DNA from: Amycolatopsis methanolica 239 | Lineage (GTDB): Bacteria; Actinomycetota; Actinomycetes; Mycobacteriales; Pseudonocardiaceae | Assembly (NCBI RefSeq): GCF_000739085.1 | Contig: NZ_CP009110.1 | Coordinates: 5,332,001-5,396,000 of the forward strand | Direction of reading: 5' to 3' | DNA: 64,000 bases | Shown: in pieces, positions 17,222 through 25,647 of the stretch | Position numbering within the stretch: position 1 is the stretch's first letter | Layout: the number at the start of each line of letters is the position of its first letter | Position numbers and translations under genes: made by a program | Notes under the pieces: generated by a model | The model's input: the letters and a program-made list of their open reading frames with translations, nothing else | Told to the model about the DNA's origin: nothing | Databases searched by the model: none

Positions 17222-18448
17222 ATGACCCAGACCAACGGCAGCCAGACCAACGGCAGGCGGCCGGCCAAGCACCACGGCCTCTCGGCGAAGACGCTGCGCA
17301 GGCTGGAGCGCGCCTCCGGGCGCCTCGCCTCGGCCAGCGTCGCCGCCATGGAGCAGCGGCTGCCGTGGTTCGGGCGGCTGCCCGCCGAGCAGCGGGCGAG
17401 CATCCTGCTGATCACCCAGACCGGCGCGGCCGGGTTCGTCGACTGGCTGCGTGATTCGCAGGAGGCGCTCAAGCTCACCACCGACGCCTTCCGCGGCGCT
17501 CCCGAAGACCTGTCCCGCTGGATCAGCCTGCGGCAGGCAGTGGGTCTGGTGCGGCTGGCGATCGAGGTGTTCGAGGAGCAGCTGCCGGAGTTCGCCGCAA
17601 CCAAGGCCGAGGACGCCGCGCTCACCGAGGGCATCCTCCGCTACGGCCGCGAGATCGCCTTCGCGACGGCCAACTCCTACGCCGCGGCCGCGGAAGCCCG
17701 CGGCGCGTGGGACGCCCGGCTGGAGGCGCTGGTCGTGGACGGCATCGTCCGCGGCGACGCTGAGGAGGCGGTGCTGTCCCGGGCCGCGGCGCTGGGGTGG
17801 GAGCCGTCGGCGATGGCGACCGTGCTGGCCGGCCGCCCGCCCTCAGACGACCCGCCGAGCGTGGTGTTCGAGGTGCGCCGCCTCGCCGCCCGGCTGGGAC
17901 GCCCGGTGCTGCTGAGCGTCCAGGGCTCGCGGCTGATCGTGGTGGCAGGCGGGCCGACCGACGGCGACGCCAAGCAGAAGGAGGTGCTCGGCAAGCTGGC
18001 AGGCGCGTTCGGCGAGGGGCCGGTGGTGGCCGGGCCGACGGTGGACAGCCTGGCCGAGGCGCACCGCAGCGCCGCCGAGGCGCTGTCCGGGTTGCGCGCG
18101 GTGGTCGGCTGGCCGGGGGCGCCGCGCCCGGTGCGGTCGTCGGACCTGCTGCCGGAACGAGCGCTCTCCGGCGACGCCGAGGCCGAGCGGCTGCTGATCG
18201 AGGAGATCGCGCAGCCACTGGAGGCGGCGGGGCCGACGATGCTGCAGACGGTGGACGAGTACCTGGAGTCCGGCGGGGTGCTGGAGACGTGCGCGAAGAA
18301 GCTGTTCGTGCACCCCAACACCGTGCGCTACCGGCTGCGGCGGGCGGCCGAGCTGACCGGCCGCAACGCCACCGAGCCGCGGGACGCGCTGGTGCTGCGG
18401 GTGGCCCTGACCGTGGGACGGCTGGCCAGGGCACGCGGCCTCTGGTGA
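17222..18448 (+). CDS. fasR: FasR-type (PucR-family) regulator of fatty acid synthesis
   Basis: A 408-residue regulator with a C-terminal PucR-type helix-turn-helix, SGGVLETCAKKLFVHPNTVRYRLRRAAELTGRN near residues 350-385, and an N-terminal sensory part (PWFGRLPAEQRASILLITQTG, FVDWLRD). It sits immediately upstream of fabD-fabH-acpP-fabF, the same position as the Streptomyces FasR activator of the fab cluster. Note that the mycobacterial protein called FasR is an unrelated TetR regulator. The predicted role is activation of the fab operon in response to acyl intermediates, known for the Streptomyces protein and inferred here. Confidence 0.88.
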   Translation: MTQTNGSQTNGRRPAKHHGLSAKTLRRLERASGRLASASVAAMEQRLPWFGRLPAEQRASILLITQTGAAGFVDWLRDSQEALKLTTDAFRGAPEDLSRWISLRQAVGLVRLAIEVFEEQLPEFAATKAEDAALTEGILRYGREIAFATANSYAAAAEARGAWDARLEALVVDGIVRGDAEEAVLSRAAALGWEPSAMATVLAGRPPSDDPPSVVFEVRRLAARLGRPVLLSVQGSRLIVVAGGPTDGDAKQKEVLGKLAGAFGEGPVVAGPTVDSLAEAHRSAAEALSGLRAVVGWPGAPRPVRSSDLLPERALSGDAEAERLLIEEIAQPLEAAGPTMLQTVDEYLESGGVLETCAKKLFVHPNTVRYRLRRAAELTGRNATEPRDALVLRVALTVGRLARARGLW

Positions 18449-18519
18449 CCGGTCTCACTTCCGGGCTGCCCGGAACCGACAACACATCAGCGCTGGATGC
18501 GGACCTGTGGGCGCCATTT

Positions 18520-18536
18520 TTGTAGGATCCCTACAA
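18520..18536. promoter_or_regulatory. Perfect dyad upstream of fabD, candidate FasR operator
   Basis: TTGTAGG-ATC-CCTACAA is a perfect 7-3-7 inverted repeat about 52 bases before fabD, in the only A/T-rich patch of the fasR-fabD gap. Position and symmetry suit a regulator site controlling the fab operon. That FasR is the binder is a guess. Confidence 0.55.
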
Positions 18537-18588
18537 GATCACCGCTCCGACTTGGTGAACAGCGGCATCCCGGGCCCGCCGGGGAAGC

Positions 18589-19509
18589 ATGTTCCCTAGA
18601 GACGTGACAGCAGTGCTCGCTCCCGGACAGGGCTCCCAAGCGCCCGGCATGTTCTCCCCCTGGCTCGAACTCGACGGCACTCGCGAGAAGCTCGCGCGCT
18701 GGTCCGAGCGAACCGGGCTCGACCTGGTCCACCTCGGGACCGAGGCCGACGCCGAGACCATCCAGGACACCGCGATCACGCAGCCGCTGATCGTCGCGCT
18801 CTCGCTGCTGGCCTTCGACGCCCTCGGCGACGTCCCGGACGACACCCCGGTCGCCGGGCACTCCGTCGGCGAGCTCGCGGCAGCCGCCGCGGCGGGTGTG
18901 CTCACCGCCGAGGACGCGGTCGCACTCGCGGCCGTCCGCGGCGCCGAAATGGCGAAGGCGTGCGCGATCGAGCCGACGTCCATGGCCGCCGTCATGCTGG
19001 GCGACCCGGACGAGGTCGTCGCCTGGCTGGAGGGCCACGGCCTGACCGCGGCCAACCGCAACGGCGCCGGGCAGATCGTCGCCTCCGGCGCGAAGGACGC
19101 GATCGAGCGCATCGTCGCCGAGCCACTCGAAGGCACCAAGGTCCGGCCGTTGAAGGTCGCCGGCGCCTTCCACACCTCCTACATGGCCCCCGCCGAGGAG
19201 GCCCTGCGCGCGCACGCCGCGTCGATCACGCCGAAGGACCCGGTCCGCCCGCTGCTGTCCAACGCCGACGGCACCGTGGTCACCAGCGGCGCCGAGTACC
19301 TGGAGCGGCTGGTCAAGCAGGTCACCCGCCCGGTCCGCTGGGATCTGACGATGGACGGCCTCGTCGAGCTGGGTGTCACCGCGACGGTCGAGCTGCCGCC
19401 GGCCGGCACCCTGACCGGTCTGGTCAAGCGCCAGCTCAAGGGCACGGTCACGCAGACCGTCGCGCTGAAGACCCCCACCGACCTGCCCGCCGCGAAGGAG
19501 ATCCTGTGA
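18589..19509 (+). CDS. fabD: Malonyl-CoA:ACP acyltransferase
   Basis: A 306-residue transacylase loading malonyl groups from CoA onto ACP for fatty acid elongation. The substrate loop is TAVLAPGQGSQAPGMF. The catalytic Ser is at about residue 92 in AGHSVGELAAA. The Arg of AVRGAEMAKA and the catalytic His of VAGAFHTSYMAPA are also present. ATG at 18589 is used; GTG at 18604 (giving MTAVLAPGQ) is an equally reasonable start and is closer to typical family N-termini. First gene of the fab operon; the fabH start overlaps its stop by 4 bases. Confidence 0.95.
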   Translation: MFPRDVTAVLAPGQGSQAPGMFSPWLELDGTREKLARWSERTGLDLVHLGTEADAETIQDTAITQPLIVALSLLAFDALGDVPDDTPVAGHSVGELAAAAAAGVLTAEDAVALAAVRGAEMAKACAIEPTSMAAVMLGDPDEVVAWLEGHGLTAANRNGAGQIVASGAKDAIERIVAEPLEGTKVRPLKVAGAFHTSYMAPAEEALRAHAASITPKDPVRPLLSNADGTVVTSGAEYLERLVKQVTRPVRWDLTMDGLVELGVTATVELPPAGTLTGLVKRQLKGTVTQTVALKTPTDLPAAKEIL

Positions 19510-20483
19510 GCCCGGTGTTGCGCCAGAAGCAGGGGCCCGCCGCCACCCGGATCCTGGGCGTCGGCAGCTACCAGCCGGACCGCGTCGTCACCAACGACGA
19601 CCTGTCCCAGATCATGGAGACCAACGACCAGTGGATCCGTGAGCGGGTCGGCATCATCGAGCGCCGCTTCGCCGAGAAGGACGAGCTGCTGGTCGACATG
19701 GCGGTCAAGGCGGGCAACGCCGCGCTCACCGACGCGGGCCTGCAGCCGTCCGATGTTGACACCGTGATCGTGCCGAACTGCACGATGCCCGCGCCGATCC
19801 CGAACGCGGCCGGCCAGGTCGCCGACCGGATCGGCGTGAAGGCGGCCGGCGCGTTCGACCTCAACGCCGCGTGCGCCGGGTTCTGCTACGGCCTCGGCGT
19901 CGCCTCCGACCTGATCCGCGCCGGCTCGGCTGGCAAGGTGCTGGTGATCGGCGCGGAGAAGCTGACCGACGTGGTCGACCCGGTGGACCGGGCGAACGCG
20001 ATCATCTTCGCCGACGGCGCGGGCGCCGCGGTGGTCGGGCCGTCCGACGAGCCGGGCATCGGGCCGGTGTCCTGGGGCAGCGCGGGCGACCTGGTCGACA
20101 CGATCTACATGCGCGACCACAAGTACATCTACCAGGAGGGCCAGTCGGTCTTCCGGTGGGCGACCACGCAGATCGCGCCGATCGCGTTGAAGGCGGTCGA
20201 GCTGGCCGGGCTGGAGCCGTCGGACGTCGACGTGCTTATCCCGCACCAGGCGAACCTGCGGATCGTGGACGCGATCGCCAAGCGGCTCAGGGCCAAGGGC
20301 GCGCGAGAGGACCTGGTCGTCGCCGACGACATCAAGTTCTCCGGCAACACCTCGTCCGCGTCGATTCCCATGGCGCTGGACCACATGCGGAAAGCGGGCA
20401 CCGTCAAAACGGGTGACGTGGTGCTGATGGTTGGATTCGGCGCGGGCCTGTCCTACGCCGGACAGGTCGTCATCTGCCCGTGA
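19506..20483 (+). CDS. fabH: 3-oxoacyl-ACP synthase III
   Basis: A 325-residue initiating condensing enzyme that joins acyl-CoA starters to malonyl-ACP. In branched-chain actinomycetes it uses isobutyryl- or methylbutyryl-CoA. The Cys-His-Asn triad is visible: AACAGFCYG with Cys at about 123, PHQANLRI, and FSGNTSSASIP. GTG start overlaps the fabD stop (GTGA). Mycobacterial fab clusters of this type lack fabH, so its presence here follows the Streptomyces layout. Confidence 0.96.
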   Translation: MSPVLRQKQGPAATRILGVGSYQPDRVVTNDDLSQIMETNDQWIRERVGIIERRFAEKDELLVDMAVKAGNAALTDAGLQPSDVDTVIVPNCTMPAPIPNAAGQVADRIGVKAAGAFDLNAACAGFCYGLGVASDLIRAGSAGKVLVIGAEKLTDVVDPVDRANAIIFADGAGAAVVGPSDEPGIGPVSWGSAGDLVDTIYMRDHKYIYQEGQSVFRWATTQIAPIALKAVELAGLEPSDVDVLIPHQANLRIVDAIAKRLRAKGAREDLVVADDIKFSGNTSSASIPMALDHMRKAGTVKTGDVVLMVGFGAGLSYAGQVVICP

Positions 20484-20494
20484 TACCACTATCG

Positions 20495-20516
20495 CCGGCA
20501 GGCGCGGGCCTGCCGG
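20495..20516 (+). other. Intra-operon hairpin before acpP
   Basis: CCGGCAGGC and GCCTGCCGG form a perfect 9-bp stem with a 4-base loop in the 61-base gap between fabH and acpP. No T tract follows. It could partly terminate, or stabilise the acpP message so that ACP is made in excess. Confidence 0.55.
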
Positions 20517-20544
20517 TGTCGAACCCCAGAAAGGAAACACCATC

Positions 20545-20790
20545 GTGGCGGACAAGCAGGAGATCCTCAGCGGCCTCGCGGAGATCGTCGAGGAGGTCGC
20601 GGGTGTCGCGCAGGACGACGTGAGCCTGGAGAAGTCCTTCGTCGACGACCTGGACATCGACTCGCTGTCGATGGTGGAGATCGCGGTGCAGGCCGAGGAC
20701 AAGTTCGGGGTCAAGATTCCGGACGACGAGCTGGCCAACCTGAAGACCGTCGGCGACGCGGTGGACTACGTCGCCGCGAACGCCAAGTAA
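20545..20790 (+). CDS. acpP: Acyl carrier protein
   Basis: An 81-residue acidic carrier protein. The phosphopantetheine attachment Ser is at about residue 40 in DDLDIDSLSMVE. The helices before and after (SLEKSFVDDL, VGDAVDYVAANAK) are those of type II FAS ACPs. GTG start has AAAGGA about 10 bases upstream. Shuttles growing acyl chains between the Fab enzymes encoded on either side. Confidence 0.96.
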   Translation: MADKQEILSGLAEIVEEVAGVAQDDVSLEKSFVDDLDIDSLSMVEIAVQAEDKFGVKIPDDELANLKTVGDAVDYVAANAK

Positions 20791-20832
20791 GCACGAGCTG
20801 AATTCTTCGTCTGAACCTCGGGGAGACTCCTC

Positions 20833-22080
20833 ATGAGCAACATCGACGTCGTGATCACCGGGATCGGCGCGACGACGCCACTCGGCGGGGACGTCGCGTC
20901 CACGTGGGAGGGCTTGCTCGCCGGCCGCAGCGGCATCCGGCGGATCGAGGCCGACTGGGTCGAGAAGTTCGACCTGCCGGTCAAGATCGGCGCCACGCTC
21001 GCCGAGGATCCGGCGGAGAAGCTGCCGCGCGTGCAGGCGCGCCGGCTGGACCGGTGTGAGCAGATCGCGCTCATCGCCGCCCGGCAGGCGTGGGCCGACG
21101 CCGGTTTCGAGCAACCCAGCGACGAGCGCACGGACGTCGACCCGGACCGGCTCGGCGTGTCCATCGGCACCGGCATCGGCGGGCCGCTGACGCTGCTGGC
21201 GATGGACGACCTGCTCGAGCAGGAGGGCATCCGGAAGGTCTCGCCGCTGACCGTGCCGATGCTGATGCCGAACGGGCCTGCCGCGCACGTCGGCATCGAC
21301 CTCAAGGCCAGGGCCGGGGTGCACTCGCCGGCGTCGGCGTGCGCGTCCGGCGCCGAGGGCATCGCCAACGGCTACCAGATGATCCAGAACGGGCGGGCCG
21401 ACGTCGTGGTGGCGGGTGGTGCGGAGTCCTGCATCCACCCGATCACCGTGGCCGGTTTCGCGCAGGCCCGGACGGTGTCGACGCGCAACGACGAGCCCGA
21501 GCGCGCGTCGCGCCCGTTCGACACCGACCGGGACGGGTTCGTGCTCGGTGAGGGCGCCGGTGTGGTCGTCCTGGAGCGGGCGGACCGGGCGAAGGCCCGC
21601 GGCGCGCGGATCTACGGGCGGCTGGCGGGGTACGGCATCACCTCGGACGCGCACCACATCACCGGCAACCACCCGGAGGGCATCGGCCAGATCGCCGCGA
21701 TGGCGAACGCGATGACGATGGCGGGGCTGACGTCGGCGGACGTGGGGCACGTGAACGCCCACGCGACGTCCACGGTGGTCGGCGACATCGGCGAGGCCGC
21801 GGCGATCCGCAAGGCCGTCGGTGAGCACCCGGTGGTGACCGCGCCGAAGTCCGCGCTGGGTCACCTGGTCGGTGGCGCCGGGGCGGTCGAGGGCATCCTC
21901 ACGCTGCTCTCGATCTACCACGGTCTGGTGCCGCCGACGCTGAACCTGGAGAACCTGGACCCGAAGGTCGGGCTCGACGTCGTCGCGGGCGAGCCGCGGA
22001 AGGTCGAGCTGACCGCGGCGCTGAGCAACTCGTTCGGCTTCGGCGGTCACAACACGGCGCTGCTGTTCACCGGCGCCTGA
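20833..22080 (+). CDS. fabF: 3-oxoacyl-ACP synthase II (FabF/KasA type)
   Basis: A 415-residue elongating condensing enzyme with the Cys-His-His triad: SACASGAEG with Cys at about 170, NAHATSTVVGD, and KSALGHLVGGAGAVEG. The C-terminal SNSFGFGGHN glycine-rich loop is intact. ATG start with GGGGAG upstream. It closes the fasR-fabD-fabH-acpP-fabF cluster and is followed by a terminator. KasA-like in sequence, but FabF-like in genomic setting. Confidence 0.96.
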   Translation: MSNIDVVITGIGATTPLGGDVASTWEGLLAGRSGIRRIEADWVEKFDLPVKIGATLAEDPAEKLPRVQARRLDRCEQIALIAARQAWADAGFEQPSDERTDVDPDRLGVSIGTGIGGPLTLLAMDDLLEQEGIRKVSPLTVPMLMPNGPAAHVGIDLKARAGVHSPASACASGAEGIANGYQMIQNGRADVVVAGGAESCIHPITVAGFAQARTVSTRNDEPERASRPFDTDRDGFVLGEGAGVVVLERADRAKARGARIYGRLAGYGITSDAHHITGNHPEGIGQIAAMANAMTMAGLTSADVGHVNAHATSTVVGDIGEAAAIRKAVGEHPVVTAPKSALGHLVGGAGAVEGILTLLSIYHGLVPPTLNLENLDPKVGLDVVAGEPRKVELTAALSNSFGFGGHNTALLFTGA

Positions 22081-22099
22081 GTTCGGCTTCTCGTGGGAG

Positions 22100-22125
22100 G
22101 ACCCCGGCCGTTGGTGGCCGGGGTC
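22100..22125 (+). terminator. Terminator after fabF
   Basis: GACCCCGGCC and GGCCGGGGTC pair perfectly around the loop GTTGGT, 20 bases after the fabF stop, followed by TTCTC. Confidence 0.85.
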
Positions 22126-22144
22126 TTCTCGTGTGCGGGGTGCG

Positions 22145-22729
22145 TCAGCAGCGGGACAGTTCGGGGGTGGTGGAGCCGGTGACGGTGTCCACCTTCCAGG
22201 CGCCGGATTCCAGGGTGAGCGGGAGCACGAGGCGCCAGTGCACGCAGGGTTCCGGTAGTTCGGCCGGGGCGTCCTTGACGTCCTGAGTGCTGGTGAAGCC
22301 GACGAGGGCGCGGAGCTCGTCTTCGGCGACCGGGTCGATGCGGTAGACGAGGATGCTGCCGTCCCGCGTCGTGCGGTAGTCGGTGAGCCAGGCGCTCTTC
22401 GACTTGGCCTGGACGCGCTCGCGGGTGACGGCTGATTTCCACAGCTCGTAGTCGCGGTTGTTGATCGAGTCGAAGTACGTCTGGAGCAGCGTGCGGACCG
22501 TGGTGTTCTGCGGGTGCGCCGCGGCGTCCGGGGTGAGCTCGACGGTGCCCGGCCCCGGCTGCTGCGCGAGCGGCCGGGCGGCCGACGACTGGGCGAGGAT
22601 CGCGTCCGGGGTCGCTTCGGGCAGCCGGTACAGCTCGCGGGCCAGGAGACCGCCGCCGACCATGATCGACACCACGACGATGACGACGGGCACCAACCAG
22701 CGCGGCGGTGCTGTGGGAGGCGCCGACAT
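22145..22729 (-). CDS. Membrane-anchored protein with NTF2-like-looking exported domain
   Basis: A 194-residue protein with a short Pro-rich cytoplasmic N-terminus and one transmembrane helix (WLVPVVIVVVSIMVGGGLL, about residues 11-30). The extracytoplasmic part contains LLQTYFDSINNRDYELWKSAV, the kind of helix that opens NTF2/SnoaL-like domains, and ends in GAWKVDTVTGS. Two Cys residues, in PEPCVHWRL and at the very C-terminus, may pair outside the cell. Two starts three codons apart are possible. No specific function; convergent with the fab operon. Confidence 0.65.
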   Translation of the reverse strand: MSAPPTAPPRWLVPVVIVVVSIMVGGGLLARELYRLPEATPDAILAQSSAARPLAQQPGPGTVELTPDAAAHPQNTTVRTLLQTYFDSINNRDYELWKSAVTRERVQAKSKSAWLTDYRTTRDGSILVYRIDPVAEDELRALVGFTSTQDVKDAPAELPEPCVHWRLVLPLTLESGAWKVDTVTGSTTPELSRC

Positions 22730-22902
22730 GGCTGTCACATCGGCAGCGTAGTAGTGATCGTTACCGAGTGCTGTCTTGTGCGGTGCGGGTTGGTGTGGTT
22801 GGGCCGGGTAGGTGAAGGGCTGGGCTGATGCGGGGTTCTGGTGGCTGGGGTGGGTGCGGGTGGTTACGGCGGCGGGGGTTGGTTCGCGCGGGGGTTGGTT
22901 CG

Positions 22903-23215
22903 ATGAACGGTCCGTTCATCGCCGCACGACTGGGCATCTCGCGCAGGCTGAAGCCATGAACAGACCCACTCATCGGCACACGAGTGGACACCTCGCCGGG
23001 GGAAGCACTGAACGGTCCGTTCATCGCCGCACGGCTGAGCACCTCACACGGCGCCAGCCATGAACGGACCACTCATCACCGCACGACTGGGCATCTCGGG
23101 CCAACTGAAGCCACGGACGGTCCGTTCATCGGCGGCCGACTGGGCACCTCACGCGGCGCAAGGCATGAACGCTCCGTTCATCGCCGCATGAGTGGGCACC
23201 TCACCGAGCACCGAC
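22903..23215. repeat. Tandem array of six 52-53 bp units with palindromic core
   Basis: Units begin at 22903, 22956, 23008, 23060, 23113 and 23165, a period of 52 or 53. Each starts with a version of ATGAACGGTCCGTTCAT, a self-complementary core (units 2 and 4 are diverged in the right half). It continues CGCCGCACGACTGGGCACCTC and a variable GC-rich tail ending near AAGCC. Because both core and spacer are conserved between units, this is not a CRISPR. The same unit recurs at 44779. The array lies after the DUF3145 gene and before the start of the membrane-protein gene. Confidence 0.85.
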
Positions 23216-23300
23216 CATTGAGCACTGGGCACCGAGCACTGGGCACCTCACCGAGCACCAGCACCAGGCACCGGGCACCGGGCACCGAGGCAGCCAGCCG
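23216..23300. repeat. Low-complexity GCACTGGGCACC tract
   Basis: Directly after the tandem array, short imperfect copies of GCACTGGGCACC, CACCGAGCA and GGGCACC run to about 23290. They look like slippage products of the GGGCACCTC part of the neighbouring unit. Confidence 0.6.
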
Positions 23301-23327
23301 AGGCCACGCAACCGACCCGCCCGAAAC

Positions 23328-23819
23328 TCACCCCACCCGGTGCAGCCAGGTGACCGGAGCCCCGTCCCCGGCGTGCCGGAACGGCTCCAGCGCCTCATCC
23401 CAGCTCGAAGCGAGCAGTTCATCGAGCTTGTGCGCCAGCTGCTCCCCCGCGCGGCAGGTCGCCACGAGGGCGCGCAGCTGGTCTTCCCCGACGACGATGT
23501 CTCCGTTGGCGCTCGTCCGGCCGCGCCACAGTCCCAGCCCGGGCACGTAGCAGAACCGCTCGCCGTCGACGCCGGCGCTCGGCTCCTCGGTCACCTCGAA
23601 GCGCAGCATCGGCCACGCCTTGAGACCGGCCGCCAGCTTGGCGCCGGTTCCGGCGGGCGCGCTCCACATGCACTCAGCGCGAAGCTGCCCTGGAGCGGCG
23701 GGTTGCGCCGTCCACTTCAGATCCACTCGGGTACCCAGGGTGCCCGAAATCGCCCACTCGACGTGCGGGCACACCGCAGACGGCGACGAGTGGACGTAAA
23801 CCACGCCACGGGTGCTCAC
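23328..23819 (-). CDS. DUF3145 family protein
   Basis: A 163-residue protein of the conserved actinobacterial DUF3145 family: TRGVVYVHSSPSAVCPHVEWAI, LKAWPMLRFEVTEEPS, GERFCYVPGLGLWRGRTSANGDIVVGE and a C-terminal SWDEALEPFRHAGDGAPVTWLHRVG. Function unknown. GTG start with GGAGG 6 bases upstream. As I remember it, a DUF3145 gene follows fabF in Streptomyces too, so the fab neighbourhood is conserved across the intervening repeats. Confidence 0.85.
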   Translation of the reverse strand: MSTRGVVYVHSSPSAVCPHVEWAISGTLGTRVDLKWTAQPAAPGQLRAECMWSAPAGTGAKLAAGLKAWPMLRFEVTEEPSAGVDGERFCYVPGLGLWRGRTSANGDIVVGEDQLRALVATCRAGEQLAHKLDELLASSWDEALEPFRHAGDGAPVTWLHRVG

Positions 23820-23984
23820 TGCTGACCTCCGCTACTCGACGAGGGGCGTCTTCCCCTACGACCTCGCGAGCTCGGAGCCTGCTGACAAGCATCCCTGCCG
23901 TGACTGCCCATATTGTGCACCCCGGCGACGGCATTTCGCCACAGGAACCTCAGATGTCGCAGGACCACCACCGGGCGGAAGCCG

Positions 23985-25439
23985 TCAGGCCCCGGCGAGC
24001 GCCCCCACGGCGGCGACGGTGTCGACCAGCCCGGCGCCCTTGTCGAAGCTCGAACCGCCCTGGTACGCGGCGCCGTCCCTGTACTTGTACGCCGTCGACT
24101 TGATCGCGGCCTCGATTTCGCCCGGCGTGGCGCCCGGCCGGGACTGGAACAGCTGCGCCACGATGCCGGTGATCTGCGGCGTCGCCATCGAGGTGCCGCT
24201 GATCACGTTGTAGGTGCCGAGGTCGAGCATCCCCGGCCCGTTAGACGGCTGCAATCCGGTCGCACAGATCACCAGGTAGGGCCGGCACGCGGACAGGATG
24301 TTCTCGCCCGGCGCGGACACGTCCGGCCACGTCGACGGGTCCGACGCGAGACCGCGCGAGGAGAAGTCCGACACTGTCCCGTCGCGGGTCCCGGTGCCCT
24401 GGTCGTTGTAGGAGGCCACCGAGATGACCCCGGGCGTCGGGTCTTTGCCCGGCGGGTTCGACAGATCGGCCGAACCGTCCCCGCCGTCGTTGCCGTTCGC
24501 CCACACCGTCACGACCCCTTCGGCCGCGAGCGCGCGCTGCAGCTTGACCGTCGCCGATTCGGGATCGAACTCGCCACCGCCGCTCGGGCCGTACGAGTTG
24601 TTGATCACCTTGATCGGCGGGCACACCGTTGCCGGCACCCCGGCCCCGCACGGCGCGGCGTGGTTCTCCAGCACCCAGTTCAGCGCGGCGTCCGTGCCCA
24701 GCACCAGGATCGCCAGGCCGGTCGAGATCGACACGATCTTCGCGCCCGGCGCCGAACCACCGACGGACGAACCGTCGGCCAGCGTGTACGGCGCACCCGC
24801 CGCGATGCCGGCGACGTGGGTGCCGTGCCCGCCGAGCGCGGTCGCGTCGGTGTCGACCGAGGTGGGCACGTCGACGATGCACGAGGTGGTGGTGCCGTCG
24901 AGGCACAGGTTCTTCAGGTTGCGCACCACGCGGGTCGAACCGTCGGCGCCGCGGAACGCCGGGTGCGTCGGGTCGATCCCGGTGTCGATGATCGCCACGG
25001 ACACCCCGCGCCCGTCCAGCGGAGCGCCGTCCGCGCCGGAGAGCGTGGTGCGTGCTGCGGCGCTGCGGGTCGCGGTCGTGCCGGACGAGCCGAACGCGAC
25101 GAGCGGGTCGTTGTTCTCGACGTAGGTGACGCCGGCCGCCTTGCGCACCGCGGCGACCTGCGCTGCGGTGCCCGTCGCGGCGACCACGCCGATGCGCGGG
25201 AACCGGATGATCTCCCGCATCCCGGCCGCCCGCACGGCCTGTGCGGCGGTGCCCGCGTCCGCGGCGTGCACGAGGATCGTGACCGGGGTGAGCGCGGTCG
25301 CGGTGGCCAGCACCCGACCGAGCGTGTCCGACACGGGCGCGAGCGGGACCTGGGCGTTCGCCGCGGGGACGGCGCCGGTGAACGGAAGGACGAGCACGGC
25401 GGCGGCGATCGCCACCGCGCGCGTGGAGCGCCATCGCAT
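23985..25439 (-). CDS. Secreted subtilisin-like serine protease (S8)
   Basis: A 484-residue secreted subtilase. The signal peptide is about residues 1-29 (RAVAIAAAVLVLPFTGAVPAANA). A propeptide-like region to about 130 includes FPRIGVVAATG and VENNDPLVAFG. The catalytic residues are intact: Asp152 in AIIDTGIDPTHP, His205 in GGHGTHVAGIA, oxyanion Asn315 in VWANGNDGG, and Ser417 in ISGTSMATPQITG. There is no C-terminal membrane anchor, so it is not a mycosin. Four Cys residues in the catalytic part may form disulfides. Divergent from a membrane-protein gene at 25648. Confidence 0.93.
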   Translation of the reverse strand: MRWRSTRAVAIAAAVLVLPFTGAVPAANAQVPLAPVSDTLGRVLATATALTPVTILVHAADAGTAAQAVRAAGMREIIRFPRIGVVAATGTAAQVAAVRKAAGVTYVENNDPLVAFGSSGTTATRSAAARTTLSGADGAPLDGRGVSVAIIDTGIDPTHPAFRGADGSTRVVRNLKNLCLDGTTTSCIVDVPTSVDTDATALGGHGTHVAGIAAGAPYTLADGSSVGGSAPGAKIVSISTGLAILVLGTDAALNWVLENHAAPCGAGVPATVCPPIKVINNSYGPSGGGEFDPESATVKLQRALAAEGVVTVWANGNDGGDGSADLSNPPGKDPTPGVISVASYNDQGTGTRDGTVSDFSSRGLASDPSTWPDVSAPGENILSACRPYLVICATGLQPSNGPGMLDLGTYNVISGTSMATPQITGIVAQLFQSRPGATPGEIEAAIKSTAYKYRDGAAYQGGSSFDKGAGLVDTVAAVGALAGA

Positions 25440-25647
25440 CGGGGTCCCCTATCTCTCCAGCCGGCCCTACGATCTACTAACGAGTAGCACTCAATAGGGT
25501 GACCCCGGTCACTGTCAATGATCACTTATCCGCACGGGTGTGCCCGGAAGCAGACACCTTCCGCGAGTGATTTTCACACCATCGAGGGTCAGCAACTGCA
25601 CAGCGCGCTAGCGTAAGCGCACGTGGACGGGACCGGGGAGGTGCGAG

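Noticed and set aside
22761-23072. Small open frames with repeated Met-Asn-Gly-Pro-Phe peptides
   Set aside because: The peptide comes from the palindromic repeat core and appears on both strands; no ribosome sites and no conservation outside the repeat.
22903-23215. Possible CRISPR array
   Set aside because: Unit length of 52-53 fits loosely, but the intervals between cores are also conserved, so there are no unique spacers, and no cas genes are present.
23985-25439. Type VII secretion mycosin
   Set aside because: The subtilase lacks the C-terminal transmembrane anchor and no ESX genes are nearby.
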